Shown here one piece after another: positions 8,559 to 15,073 of a DNA stretch of 50,627 bases; position 1 is the stretch's first letter, and each line of letters begins with the position of its first letter. The stretch comes from Bacillota bacterium (GTDB lineage: Bacteria; Bacillota; Bacilli; Paenibacillales; Paenibacillaceae). The notes beneath the pieces were generated by a model. That model did no database searches. It had not been told where the DNA came from and saw only the letters and a program-made list of their open reading frames with translations. The position numbers and the translations under genes are program-made. The stretch is from the NCBI GenBank assembly GCA_023386495.1, contig JAEWJS010000079.1, positions 1 through 50,627 of the forward strand, written 5' to 3'.

Positions 8559-8731
8559 GTTATTCAAAAATCCCACTTGTGATCGCGAAGTATCTCGAGA
8601 AGCCTAAACGACGTCGAATCTTGAACGCTGGCGAAACTTCCGGTGCTCATGTAGCTTTGACTACACTGCGCTCCTCATTTTCTACCATCGTCCAACCTTC
8701 TCGGCGCTGACAAGCGGTCTTTTTGAATAGC
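8559..8731. repeat. Dispersed palindromic repeat, copy A (tsf-rpsB gap)
   Basis: Copy A of a non-coding element that recurs at 41765-41914. Near-terminal inverted repeats are 8559-8580 and 8710-8731: the arms match at 18 of 22 positions, both holding TATTCAAAAA and CTTGT. Inside, 8621-8654 and 8661-8695 form a long imperfect hairpin that opens with TTGAACG on the plus strand. The core 8573-8717 aligns with copy B along its whole length, with near-identical blocks such as GACGTCGAATCTTGAACGCT and GCTCCTCATTTTCTAC. It encodes no protein. Shape and size are those of a miniature inverted-repeat element; no target-site duplication is clear. Confidence 0.85.
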
Positions 8732-8761
8732 TCTTCTAGTATGGTCTATGTACATGATTCT

Positions 8762-8803
8762 AAAAAAGGGCGGTGAGAGGTTTTCACCTTCCAACCACCC
8801 TTT
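8762..8803 (-). terminator. Rho-independent terminator after rpsB
   Basis: On the minus strand AAGGGTGGT pairs with ACCGCCCTT (one G-U pair), with a smaller AGGT-GAAA-ACCT hairpin inside, followed by TTTTTT. It starts 19 bases after the rpsB stop codon and so separates rpsB from tsf. Confidence 0.85.
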
Positions 8804-8822
8804 GCATGTTTTAGGTTTGGAC

Positions 8823-9521
8823 TTAAGCCGTCGTCTGCTCGCCTTGGCCAGCTTCGACAACTGCATCGGCCATCTTCGACGTGAGCAGTTTAACAGCGCG
8901 AATTGCGTCGTCATTGCCTGGGATCACGTAGTCGATCTCGTCCGGATCGCAGTTCGTATCAACGATACCTACGATAGGAATGCCGAGCTTGCGTGCTTCA
9001 GCGACTGCGATGCGCTCTTTGCGCGGGTCGATAATGAACAGCGCGCTTGGAAGGCTTCTCATGCCCTTGATGCCGCCGAGGAATTTCTCCAGGCGATCCT
9101 TCTCCTTGCGGAGGATGATAACCTCTTTCTTCGGCAGAACTTGGAACGTGCCGTCTTCTTCCCACTTCTCCAGTTGGCGAAGACGATCGATCCGCTTCTG
9201 AATCGTCGAGAAGTTCGTCAGCGTGCCGCCGAGCCAACGTTGATTAATGTAGAAGTTGCCGCAGCGCTCTGCTTCTTCCTTAACAGAGTCTTGCGCTTGC
9301 TTCTTCGTGCCGACGAACAGAATCGAACCGCCCTCTTCGGCGATGGAGCGAACAAAGTTGTACGCTTCCTCAACTTTCTTGACCGTCTTCTGCAAGTCGA
9401 TAATGTAAATGCCGTTCCGTTCGGTGAAGATATAACGATCCATCTTCGGGTTCCAACGACGAGTCTGATGACCAAAGTGAACCCCAGCTTCGAGCAGCTG
9501 TTTCATGGAAATAACCGCCAT
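8823..9521 (-). CDS. rpsB: 30S ribosomal protein S2
   Basis: Small-subunit ribosomal protein S2, which binds near the anti-Shine-Dalgarno end together with S1-like factors. The N-terminus MAVISMKQLLEAGVHFGHQ and the block RRWNPKMDRYIFTERNGIYI match the Bacillus protein closely. A GTG at 9527 is open but only four bases from GGAGG, so I use the ATG at 9521 (232 aa), ten bases downstream. The gene has its own promoter (9653-9681), a leader of about 125 bases with a stable fold, and its own terminator. It is therefore a separate unit from the fla/che operon that ends just upstream. Confidence 0.97.
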   Translation of the reverse strand: MAVISMKQLLEAGVHFGHQTRRWNPKMDRYIFTERNGIYIIDLQKTVKKVEEAYNFVRSIAEEGGSILFVGTKKQAQDSVKEEAERCGNFYINQRWLGGTLTNFSTIQKRIDRLRQLEKWEEDGTFQVLPKKEVIILRKEKDRLEKFLGGIKGMRSLPSALFIIDPRKERIAVAEARKLGIPIVGIVDTNCDPDEIDYVIPGNDDAIRAVKLLTSKMADAVVEAGQGEQTTA

Positions 9522-9577
9522 CTCCACAACACCTCCTGTAAATGGTTTTTGTGATGTTTCCCTCCGCCGACCGCATC

Positions 9578-9620
9578 TTTCGCCAAAACTTCCGCTAATG
9601 CGGGAGCACCCTTGACGAAA
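9578..9620 (-). promoter_or_regulatory. Structured leader of rpsB mRNA
   Basis: Between the promoter and the start codon the minus strand folds into a stem TTTCGTCAA / TTGGCGAAA (nine pairs including one G-U). This encloses a smaller stem-loop, CCGC-ATTA-GCGG. An alternative pairing, CCGCAT with a downstream ATGCGG (9570-9575), would compete with the inner hairpin. Such two-stem leaders are typical of autogenously controlled ribosomal protein genes. That S2 binds here is inference. Confidence 0.5.
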
Positions 9621-9652
9621 TTAATCAGCGTGCGTTTTTAACACCGTCCATT

Positions 9653-9681
9653 ACTATACCACAACTATTCGGGCGGTGCAA
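9653..9681 (-). promoter_or_regulatory. Sigma-A-type promoter of rpsB
   Basis: On the minus strand TTGCAC (9681-9676) and TATAGT (9658-9653) are separated by exactly 17 bases, an almost consensus housekeeping promoter. It lies between the terminator of the preceding gene and the rpsB leader. Transcription should start near 9646. Confidence 0.85.
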
Positions 9682-9697
9682 CCGAGCAGCCGGGATT

Positions 9698-9728
9698 AAA
9701 AAAAAGCCGTCGTCAGTAGGCGAACGGC
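9698..9728 (-). terminator. Rho-independent terminator ending the fla/che operon
   Basis: On the minus strand GCCGTTCG and CGACGGC form a seven-pair stem with one bulged T around CCTACTGA, followed by eight T. The hairpin contains the stop codon of the last operon gene (9713-9715). It is the natural end of the motility transcript. Confidence 0.85.
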
Positions 9729-10282
9729 GGGCTCATTAATATATGCTTGACATCTGCTGGCGAAAGCTCGCCATCGAAAAAGTAGAAGCCTGCTTCGATT
9801 TCCGTGCTTAAGTCCGACATCAGCACGAGGAACACCCGCTCATCCTTAATGATTCCCTTCGAATGGAGCAGCTCCACCACTTCTCCCAGCTTCATGCCGG
9901 GTTTGATGCGCACCGGCAGCTTCTCGACGACGACCGATTCTGGCTTCGCAGCGGGCTCGGCAGCCGGCCGTTCCTCAGGTTCTGCCTGCGGCTCATTTAC
10001 TTCGACCGGTTCGTCAGACGTCTTCGCGGCAGAGTCGTTCACGCTGTCGGCAGCCTCAGCAGCCTTGCCTTCGGCCTGCAGTTCAGCGCGAATTCGCGCT
10101 TCCATGTCAGCAATCCGTTCGTCGAGCTCCTGCTGCGTGTTCAAGGCATCCTCGCCGTTCATCTGATCGATCTGCTCCGTCTGTTCCGTTGCGGCACGGC
10201 CGGCCAACATCAATTGCAGCAGCACGGCGCCCATAGCCAGTCCGATGCCCAGACCCAGCATGAAGTTGCGATTCCTAAACAC
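9713..10282 (-). CDS. Membrane-anchored protein with a YceG/MltG-like LysM-type domain
   Basis: Last gene of the motility operon (189 aa). An N-terminal membrane segment (about residues 7-27) is followed by an acidic, Ala/Glu/Pro-rich linker (about 30-125). The C-terminal domain (about 126-185: VRIKPGMKLGEVVELLHSKGII ... EAGFYFFDGELSPADVKHIL, given here as two separate parts) resembles the small LysM-like subdomain at the start of endolytic transglycosylase MltG. The catalytic part of MltG is absent, so it is more likely a wall-binding or regulatory protein than an enzyme. The start is GTG with GGAGGAG upstream, overlapping the preceding gene by eight bases. B. subtilis has no such gene between swrB and rpsB. 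Function unknown. Confidence 0.8.
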   Translation of the reverse strand: MFRNRNFMLGLGIGLAMGAVLLQLMLAGRAATEQTEQIDQMNGEDALNTQQELDERIADMEARIRAELQAEGKAAEAADSVNDSAAKTSDEPVEVNEPQAEPEERPAAEPAAKPESVVVEKLPVRIKPGMKLGEVVELLHSKGIIKDERVFLVLMSDLSTEIEAGFYFFDGELSPADVKHILMSPPFAY

Positions 10283-10862
10283 GGCGCTCCTCCTCTTGCT
10301 TGGCCAGTTGGAGGATCAGCATGACCTCGCCTTTGTTAATCGCCAGCTTCTTGGCAATGACATCGATCGACTTGCCTTGTCCATGCAGGTCGAACAGCTC
10401 GGCATAACGCTGACGGATCGGCGGCGATTGCGGCTCTGTCTCCTCTTGTACGGTTACGGGAGCGGCTCTTGCAGCCTCTGCAACTGCAGCCGCTGGCTGT
10501 TCTGCAGGCGTAGACTCCTTAACCGCCAGTTGCGAGGCCGAAGCACGCAGCGCTTGCAGCTGCTCTTCCAATCGAAGCTCGGCGCGCCCCAGCTTGTCCT
10601 CCAGCTCCTTGCATCTCCGTTCCAGCACGGCAATCCGTTCATCGCGCGATGCATTGTCCTCCCGCGTCTGATGCTGGGCTTTGGTTATCGTCTCGACCAG
10701 TTCGCGATTATCGGCCTCCATGTTCTCCATGAACTGCTCCAGCGCGACCTGCATCCCCGCGACGCCAGCCGCAGGCTCAGCGGCATCTTTGCGCCGCGGC
10801 ATCGCCAGCGCGGCCACTGCCGCGAACGCGCCCAGAAGTACGATTAGCTGCCATGGCGCCAT
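10275..10862 (-). CDS. Membrane-anchored coiled-coil protein with C-terminal HTH-like domain (DUF6115 type); possible SwrB counterpart
   Basis: 195 aa. An N-terminal membrane segment (residues about 4-22, ending MPRRKD) is followed by a long heptad-like coiled coil (about 40-110), an Ala/Pro/Glu linker, and a compact C-terminal region (about 148-190) with RYAELFDLHGQGKS and KKLAINKGEVMLILQLAKQ. The last part looks like a small helix-turn-helix of the kind labelled DUF6115. Topology and place between sigD and rpsB match B. subtilis SwrB (YlxL), a membrane protein that promotes flagellar assembly. I infer a similar role but see no clear sequence identity. The ATG follows AGAGGTGG. Confidence 0.72.
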   Translation of the reverse strand: MAPWQLIVLLGAFAAVAALAMPRRKDAAEPAAGVAGMQVALEQFMENMEADNRELVETITKAQHQTREDNASRDERIAVLERRCKELEDKLGRAELRLEEQLQALRASASQLAVKESTPAEQPAAAVAEAARAAPVTVQEETEPQSPPIRQRYAELFDLHGQGKSIDVIAKKLAINKGEVMLILQLAKQEEERRV

Positions 10863-10878
10863 AACCCGCCACCTCTCT

Positions 10879-11196
10879 CTAGAACGTGATATCGATATGC
10901 TTCCCTTTGTACGGATGGATGCTCGGCTGCGCGGCAGCCTGCTCCTCTTGACCCTTCCCGTTGCGGCGATCCTCCTGCTGTCCGTTCGAATCGCGCTGAC
11001 GGTCGTCGCGAATTTTTTGCCCGGTAGCTTCCTCGACCTCGGTATTCTTATGGCGAAGCTTCTCTGTCTCCTTAGCCGCCATATTGCCTAGCAGTTGCTG
11101 CTCGGCTGCCGGGCGATGCTGCATATGTCCATGGATGCCGCTTGCCTCTGGGGTGCGTGGAATAGACATTTGCAAATCGATCGATTTGAAGGTCAT
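10879..11196 (-). CDS. Small conserved hydrophilic protein of the motility operon
   Basis: 105 aa. The N-terminus MTFKSIDLQMSIPRTPEASG followed by a QHRPAAEQQLL segment resembles short proteins I recall from motility regions of other Firmicutes, with the pattern LQ-x-x-x-PRT-x-x-A. The rest is rich in Gln, Glu, Arg and Lys, probably disordered or coiled coil, ending HPYKGKHIDITF. There is no membrane segment or signal peptide. The ATG has GGAGATGAGAAT upstream and the gene lies 32 bases after fapA and 16 before the next gene, so it is surely in the operon. Function unknown; an adaptor or chaperone-like role would be a guess. Confidence 0.75.
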   Translation of the reverse strand: MTFKSIDLQMSIPRTPEASGIHGHMQHRPAAEQQLLGNMAAKETEKLRHKNTEVEEATGQKIRDDRQRDSNGQQEDRRNGKGQEEQAAAQPSIHPYKGKHIDITF

Positions 11197-11228
11197 ATTC
11201 TCATCTCCCTTATCCGAATCGGAAGAGA

Positions 11229-12632
11229 TTAGTGCAGCGGCGACATCAGGATGTCACCGTCTGTATATTGGAAGTATACCCTTTGGCATGCGTCTTTGAC
11301 AAAACGGGTATAGCGGCCAATGACGATCTTCGTGCCGCCGTATACCACATTCAACGCTTCGACCCGTGCGCGGTCGGTATCCTCGAGCGTCCTCTCGATC
11401 TCGAGGATCCGCTCCTTGAACGTCGACTGCTCCTCCAGGTTCTGGCGCTTGGTCGCATTCAGCTTGATGCGAAGCGCCATCTTGTCAGCCGACAGCTGGC
11501 CGGCAGCGGCCAACTGATCGAGCAGCACCAGCGCCTTATCCGTCTTATCGAGACTTTCCGCATAGCTCCTAACTTGCGCGCGAAGCTCCGTGAGCTCGGC
11601 CCTCAGCTCCGGCAGCACGCCTACTTCGATCGTCGTCGCTGTCGACATCGTATTGCCGATCGTGCGCGCGGCCACTCTCTCGCCTGCTTGCGCGACTCCC
11701 CCTACAAGCAGGCCCTTGGTCCCGGAGCAGATGATGCTGCGCGCTGCGCGCACATGCGAATGCATGATGCTCTGCGAGACGAGAATATCTTCGCCTGCGA
11801 TGACGTTCGCGTCTTGAATGAAGGTGCATTTGACATTTTTACCGGCCTTCACCTGACCCTTATTGCCGGCAACGATGCCACCGGTAATCTCGATCGAGCC
11901 GTCCGAATCCAGTTCCGCCCCTTCGACGCCGCCGACAACCCGAATGTCGCCTGCTGCCCGTACCCGGAATCCGGTCAGCACATTGCCCCGAATGACTACC
12001 GTGCCGACAAAATCGATATTGCCGATATTGTAATCGACATCGCCGTTCACTTCATAGACCGGGAATACGTTGACCTTATCCCGCTCGGTCTTCGCGATCA
12101 TGCCGTCGATCGCGGCATACATCGCAGTCTGTTCCGGGTTCAGCACGACATTCTTGCCCACCTTGAAGCGTGCGGCCTTGCCGTTCTTGCCGTAGAGCAC
12201 TTCACCGGTTACCGCTTTGCCGGGCTGGCCGTCGGTAGGCGGAATTTGCTCGGCGATCAGCTGCCCCTTCGTGACGTTCCGCAGTTGAATAACTTCCTTG
12301 TAATCAACCGTGCCGTCCTCGTTCTCGAGAGGCTTCCGCTCGCCTTCCTCCATGCTGTACATGAACTTAATCTGGCCGTCGATGCCGTCAATCGGCGCAT
12401 TGCCCGTCGCGATGACGGTCTGGCTGTAATAGTATCGACTGGGATTGTTCGCGATGTCCACCAGAACATTCGAATGGATTCCGAACACGACGCCGTTCCC
12501 CTTGACATATTGCTCCAGCTCCGCCAACGTGCATTTGAATGCATCGTCAGCCTTGTTAAAGAACAGCACCGCCGACAAATTGTCTTGCGCGATTTGGATA
12601 CCGACGTAGGTCTCCAGCAACTCGCTGCTCAT
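11229..12632 (-). CDS. fapA: FapA family protein (DUF342), flagellar assembly protein A
   Basis: 467 aa. After an N-terminal region (to about residue 150) comes a repetitive beta-helix-like part (about 165-340: VNGDVDYNIGNIDFVGTVVI, GNVLTGFRVRAAGDI, GGVEGAELDSDGSI), typical of DUF342. A coiled coil (about 345-415) and a short C-terminal domain follow. DUF342 proteins are cytoplasmic and in several bacteria affect flagellar assembly or the placement of FlhF; the exact task here is unknown. The frame extends upstream into sigD, but the ATG at 12632, after GAAGGTGG and 16 bases past the sigD stop, is the sensible start. FapA is absent from the B. subtilis operon. Confidence 0.88.
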   Translation of the reverse strand: MSSELLETYVGIQIAQDNLSAVLFFNKADDAFKCTLAELEQYVKGNGVVFGIHSNVLVDIANNPSRYYYSQTVIATGNAPIDGIDGQIKFMYSMEEGERKPLENEDGTVDYKEVIQLRNVTKGQLIAEQIPPTDGQPGKAVTGEVLYGKNGKAARFKVGKNVVLNPEQTAMYAAIDGMIAKTERDKVNVFPVYEVNGDVDYNIGNIDFVGTVVIRGNVLTGFRVRAAGDIRVVGGVEGAELDSDGSIEITGGIVAGNKGQVKAGKNVKCTFIQDANVIAGEDILVSQSIMHSHVRAARSIICSGTKGLLVGGVAQAGERVAARTIGNTMSTATTIEVGVLPELRAELTELRAQVRSYAESLDKTDKALVLLDQLAAAGQLSADKMALRIKLNATKRQNLEEQSTFKERILEIERTLEDTDRARVEALNVVYGGTKIVIGRYTRFVKDACQRVYFQYTDGDILMSPLH

Positions 12633-12648
12633 TCGTCCACCTTCTTTC

Positions 12649-13437
12649 CTAATCCTGCAACAACTGATTTTTCTGTTTCTCGAGCGCACCGCGCAATCGG
12701 AGAATCGCCTTAGAATGCAGTTGGGATATTCGTGATGGGGACAGCGACATGACTTCCGCGATTTCGCTTAACGACAGTTCTTCATAATAGAATAACGAGA
12801 CGACAATCCGTTCTTTCTCGGTCAGCCTCTCGATCCCTTTAACCAACGTTTCCTTTAGGAAAAATTCCTGTACTTTATAATCGGGATTTTTGGCCTTCTC
12901 ATCGACGAGCATGGACAGACGCGTCTCCGATTCCTCTTCGCGAATCGGATCCTCCAGCGAACAAATTGTCGTTACGGCAATTTCTTGGAGCATGTGCTGA
13001 AATTCCCGCTCGGTAATATTCAAATGCTCGCTGATCTCGGCATCGGAGACGGAACGCAGATACTGCTGTTCCAGCTTCGAATAAGCCTCCTCGATCTTTT
13101 TAGCCTTTTCCCGCACGGACCGCGGCACCCAATCGCCGGATCGCAGCCCGTCGATCATCGCGCCGCGTATTCGCCAGGATGCGTACGTTTCGAATTGCAG
13201 GCCCCGTTTGTAATCGAATTTATCGATGGCATCGATAAGCCCCATAACGCCATTGCTGGACAAGTCGTCCTTCGACACGTTTTTGGGCAAGCCGATCGCC
13301 ATCCGGTTCGTAACGTATTCAACCAGAGGGAGATAAAATTCGATCAGCTGTTTTTTCGCTTCAATGATGCGGTCTTCTTTCCATTGACGCCACAATTCGA
13401 TATTGGATAAATGAGGTGCCTTTGGTTCGATCATCAT
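12649..13437 (-). CDS. sigD: Flagellar/motility RNA polymerase sigma factor SigD (FliA/WhiG family)
   Basis: 262 aa. Region 2 contains the polymerase-binding and -10 recognition part (DLSSNGVMGLIDAIDKFD, then RGLQFETYASWRIRGAMIDG, about 57-100). Region 3 (about 105-165) and region 4 with a C-terminal helix-turn-helix (LSLSEIAEVMSLSPSRISQL) follow. SigD transcribes flagellin, autolysin, chemoreceptor and motor genes and is held by FlgM until the hook is complete. The ATG at 13437 has AGGAGGGG upstream. Immediately before that site is a long hairpin (13454-13511). As in B. subtilis the gene is near the end of the fla/che operon, where transcript level and RNA structure can set how many cells become motile. 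Confidence 0.97.
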   Translation of the reverse strand: MMIEPKAPHLSNIELWRQWKEDRIIEAKKQLIEFYLPLVEYVTNRMAIGLPKNVSKDDLSSNGVMGLIDAIDKFDYKRGLQFETYASWRIRGAMIDGLRSGDWVPRSVREKAKKIEEAYSKLEQQYLRSVSDAEISEHLNITEREFQHMLQEIAVTTICSLEDPIREEESETRLSMLVDEKAKNPDYKVQEFFLKETLVKGIERLTEKERIVVSLFYYEELSLSEIAEVMSLSPSRISQLHSKAILRLRGALEKQKNQLLQD

Positions 13438-13453
13438 TGTCTCACCCCTCCTT

Positions 13454-13511
13454 GCTTTCCTTAAGGAAAACCGATCATATCAGGATGATTCCCGTTTTGC
13501 TTAAGGAAAGC
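13454..13511 (-). promoter_or_regulatory. Long interrupted hairpin directly upstream of the sigD Shine-Dalgarno
   Basis: On the minus strand GCTTTCCTTAAG (from 13511, the last base of the preceding stop codon) pairs perfectly with CTTAAGGAAAGC (ending 13454). Inside, AAAAC pairs with GTTTT and ATCAT with ATGAT, separated by a C-C mismatch and a GGGA/CG internal loop, closing on a six-base loop: 22 pairs in all. The sigD Shine-Dalgarno starts two bases after the stem. There is no T tract, so it is not an ordinary terminator. It could control translation or processing of sigD mRNA. Confidence 0.75.
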
Positions 13512-13960
13512 TATCCTTGCCTCGGATCATTTCCTTCTTCAGTCAGATGGCGTATCGCCTGCGCCAATTCATCGGGCTCCTTGTTCTGCGTGGACACGAG
13601 CCTAGTCGGCTCGAAGGGCTTGAACATTTCGCCGCCTTGCGAAGACCCCAGAGGACCCTCCAGCTGCGATTTCAATAGCTCGTTCAAATCTTCGCCTTCG
13701 GCCGGCGTCGTCATGTCGACCTTCGTGCCGACGTTCGGATCCTCAGGATGCTGCTGCTCGGTCTGCTCCGTGATCGTTGTCGAACCGACAATGATGTGAA
13801 GCGCGCCGCGAAGCAGATAACCGAGTAAGAAGAATGCTGCGAATGCATAGACTCCGCGCAGAATCGATACGACGAAGTCATTGTTGCCAAGCGAAAAAAT
13901 AAAAGCCAGGAGCAGACCGAACGCTCCCATTGCAAGATTCCAACGTACAGACCCCAGCAT
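13511..13960 (-). CDS. Small two-segment membrane protein between cheD and sigD
   Basis: 149 aa, not recognised by function. Two predicted membrane segments (about residues 8-24 and 30-50) form an N-terminal hairpin. The rest is a soluble, acidic tail rich in Glu, Gln and Pro, with a possible amphipathic C-terminal helix (EPDELAQAIRHLTEE). The ATG follows AAGGAGC within the end of cheD; the cheD stop and this start are one base apart, so translation is likely coupled. The stop codon TAG forms the first base of the hairpin before sigD. In B. subtilis cheD is followed directly by sigD, so this gene is an extra member of the operon. A role in SigD or flagellar control is only suggested by position. 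Confidence 0.75.
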   Translation of the reverse strand: MLGSVRWNLAMGAFGLLLAFIFSLGNNDFVVSILRGVYAFAAFFLLGYLLRGALHIIVGSTTITEQTEQQHPEDPNVGTKVDMTTPAEGEDLNELLKSQLEGPLGSSQGGEMFKPFEPTRLVSTQNKEPDELAQAIRHLTEEGNDPRQG

Positions 13961-13961
13961 G

Positions 13962-14450
13962 CTACAGCTCCTTTATCCCGTACTGAACGCTGCGAATCAT
14001 CAACAGCCCCGTCGTGCTGTCCAATTCGATCGTTCGGCCGTAGTTCGCTCCTGTGTCCTCTGCCAGGAGCGGTATGGCAAGCTCGTGAAGCAGCAGCTTG
14101 CACGTCTCTACGTTCCTCGGGCCGATTCGCATCGTATCGCTCTGGCCCGCGAACACGAACATTTGCGCGCCTCCTGCGAGTTTGGCGACGATTCGCTTCA
14201 AGGATGCGCCGCGTTGGGCCATCGATTGCAATAATAATGGCACAGCGGTATCTGCGTATTTGGCATGATTGAAGGCAGGCTCTCGCGAAATATCAGATGA
14301 AGGGAGCATGATATGCGCCATTCCGGCTACGCGCGATGTCGGATCATACAGCGTCAGTCCAACGCATGAACCAAGCCCCGTTGTCTTCAGTACTTCGCCA
14401 TCGGCAGCAACCTTGAGGTCTGCCATTCCCACCTTGATGTTGTCCTTCAT
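13962..14450 (-). CDS. cheD: Chemoreceptor glutamine deamidase CheD
   Basis: Deamidates receptor glutamines and, with CheC, forms an adaptation loop in which CheY-P shifts CheD between receptors and CheC. The family fold is visible: GLGSCVGLTLYD carries the catalytic Cys29 and GMAHIMLP the catalytic His46. At 162 aa it is of normal length. Its start overlaps the last four bases of cheC (ATGA), so the two partners are translationally coupled. Confidence 0.95.
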   Translation of the reverse strand: MKDNIKVGMADLKVAADGEVLKTTGLGSCVGLTLYDPTSRVAGMAHIMLPSSDISREPAFNHAKYADTAVPLLLQSMAQRGASLKRIVAKLAGGAQMFVFAGQSDTMRIGPRNVETCKLLLHELAIPLLAEDTGANYGRTIELDSTTGLLMIRSVQYGIKEL

Positions 14451-15070
14451 TCAAACGGCACTCCCAATGCACGGAATATTTTCTCGAATGATTCAGGATC
14501 CGGAATGAGGAAGAAATGTCCTTCCACAGCATCGTTATCCTCCAGAAACTTCGTCTCGATTAGGAGCGCGTCGTCACCCATCTGACCGAACTGGAGCAGG
14601 CCGTAGCTCAGGATGGCCCCAGCCATATCGACCGCGAGCGACGGCACAGTCGGCGCCATGGCCAGATTCGTGAAATCTGCGAGCGATGACAAATATGAGC
14701 CTGCAAGGATATTGCCGATCTCGTTCAAGGCGGAGAACTCCATCTCGGTGTAGCTGCCCTCTTGTTCGACAACGATGGAGAGCAGATTGCGGAGCAGCCG
14801 CTTGGCGGATTCTTCTTGAATGATGAAGAACATGTTGCCAGGCGCATCGCCTTCTACCCGCAGGAAGACGGCTACTACGACCTGCTCCGCGCCGCCGACC
14901 CTTTCGGCAATCTCCTCGAAAGGAACGAGGCTGACCGTAGGCACTGCCATGTCAACGGGTTTGTCCAAGAGCCGGGACAAGGCCGTCGCTGCGTGGCCTG
15001 CCCCGATGTTCCCGACTTCCTTCAGAACGTCCAGCTTAAAATCGTCGTTAAAATCACCGAAGAGGCTCAC
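14447..15070 (-). CDS. cheC: CheY-P phosphatase CheC
   Basis: 207 aa. Two copies of the phosphatase helix are present: KEVGNIGAGHAATALS (Glu18, Asn21) and NEIGNILAGSYLSSL (Glu117, Asn120), as in active CheC proteins with two sites. It removes phosphate from CheY-P and binds CheD. The start is a GTG (15070-15068); the Shine-Dalgarno GAGGA lies in the end of cheW, three bases away. It is followed by cheD with a four-base overlap. Confidence 0.95.
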   Translation of the reverse strand: MSLFGDFNDDFKLDVLKEVGNIGAGHAATALSRLLDKPVDMAVPTVSLVPFEEIAERVGGAEQVVVAVFLRVEGDAPGNMFFIIQEESAKRLLRNLLSIVVEQEGSYTEMEFSALNEIGNILAGSYLSSLADFTNLAMAPTVPSLAVDMAGAILSYGLLQFGQMGDDALLIETKFLEDNDAVEGHFFLIPDPESFEKIFRALGVPFE

Positions 15071-15073
15071 GTT

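Noticed and set aside
11232..12713. Long plus-strand open frame (493 codons) opposite fapA
   Set aside because: It is antisense to an intact conserved gene, has an Arg/His/Leu-rich composition typical of a reverse-frame shadow, and no ribosome-binding site. The same applies to 1376-2233, 15608-17191, 19928-21196 and 32140-32964.
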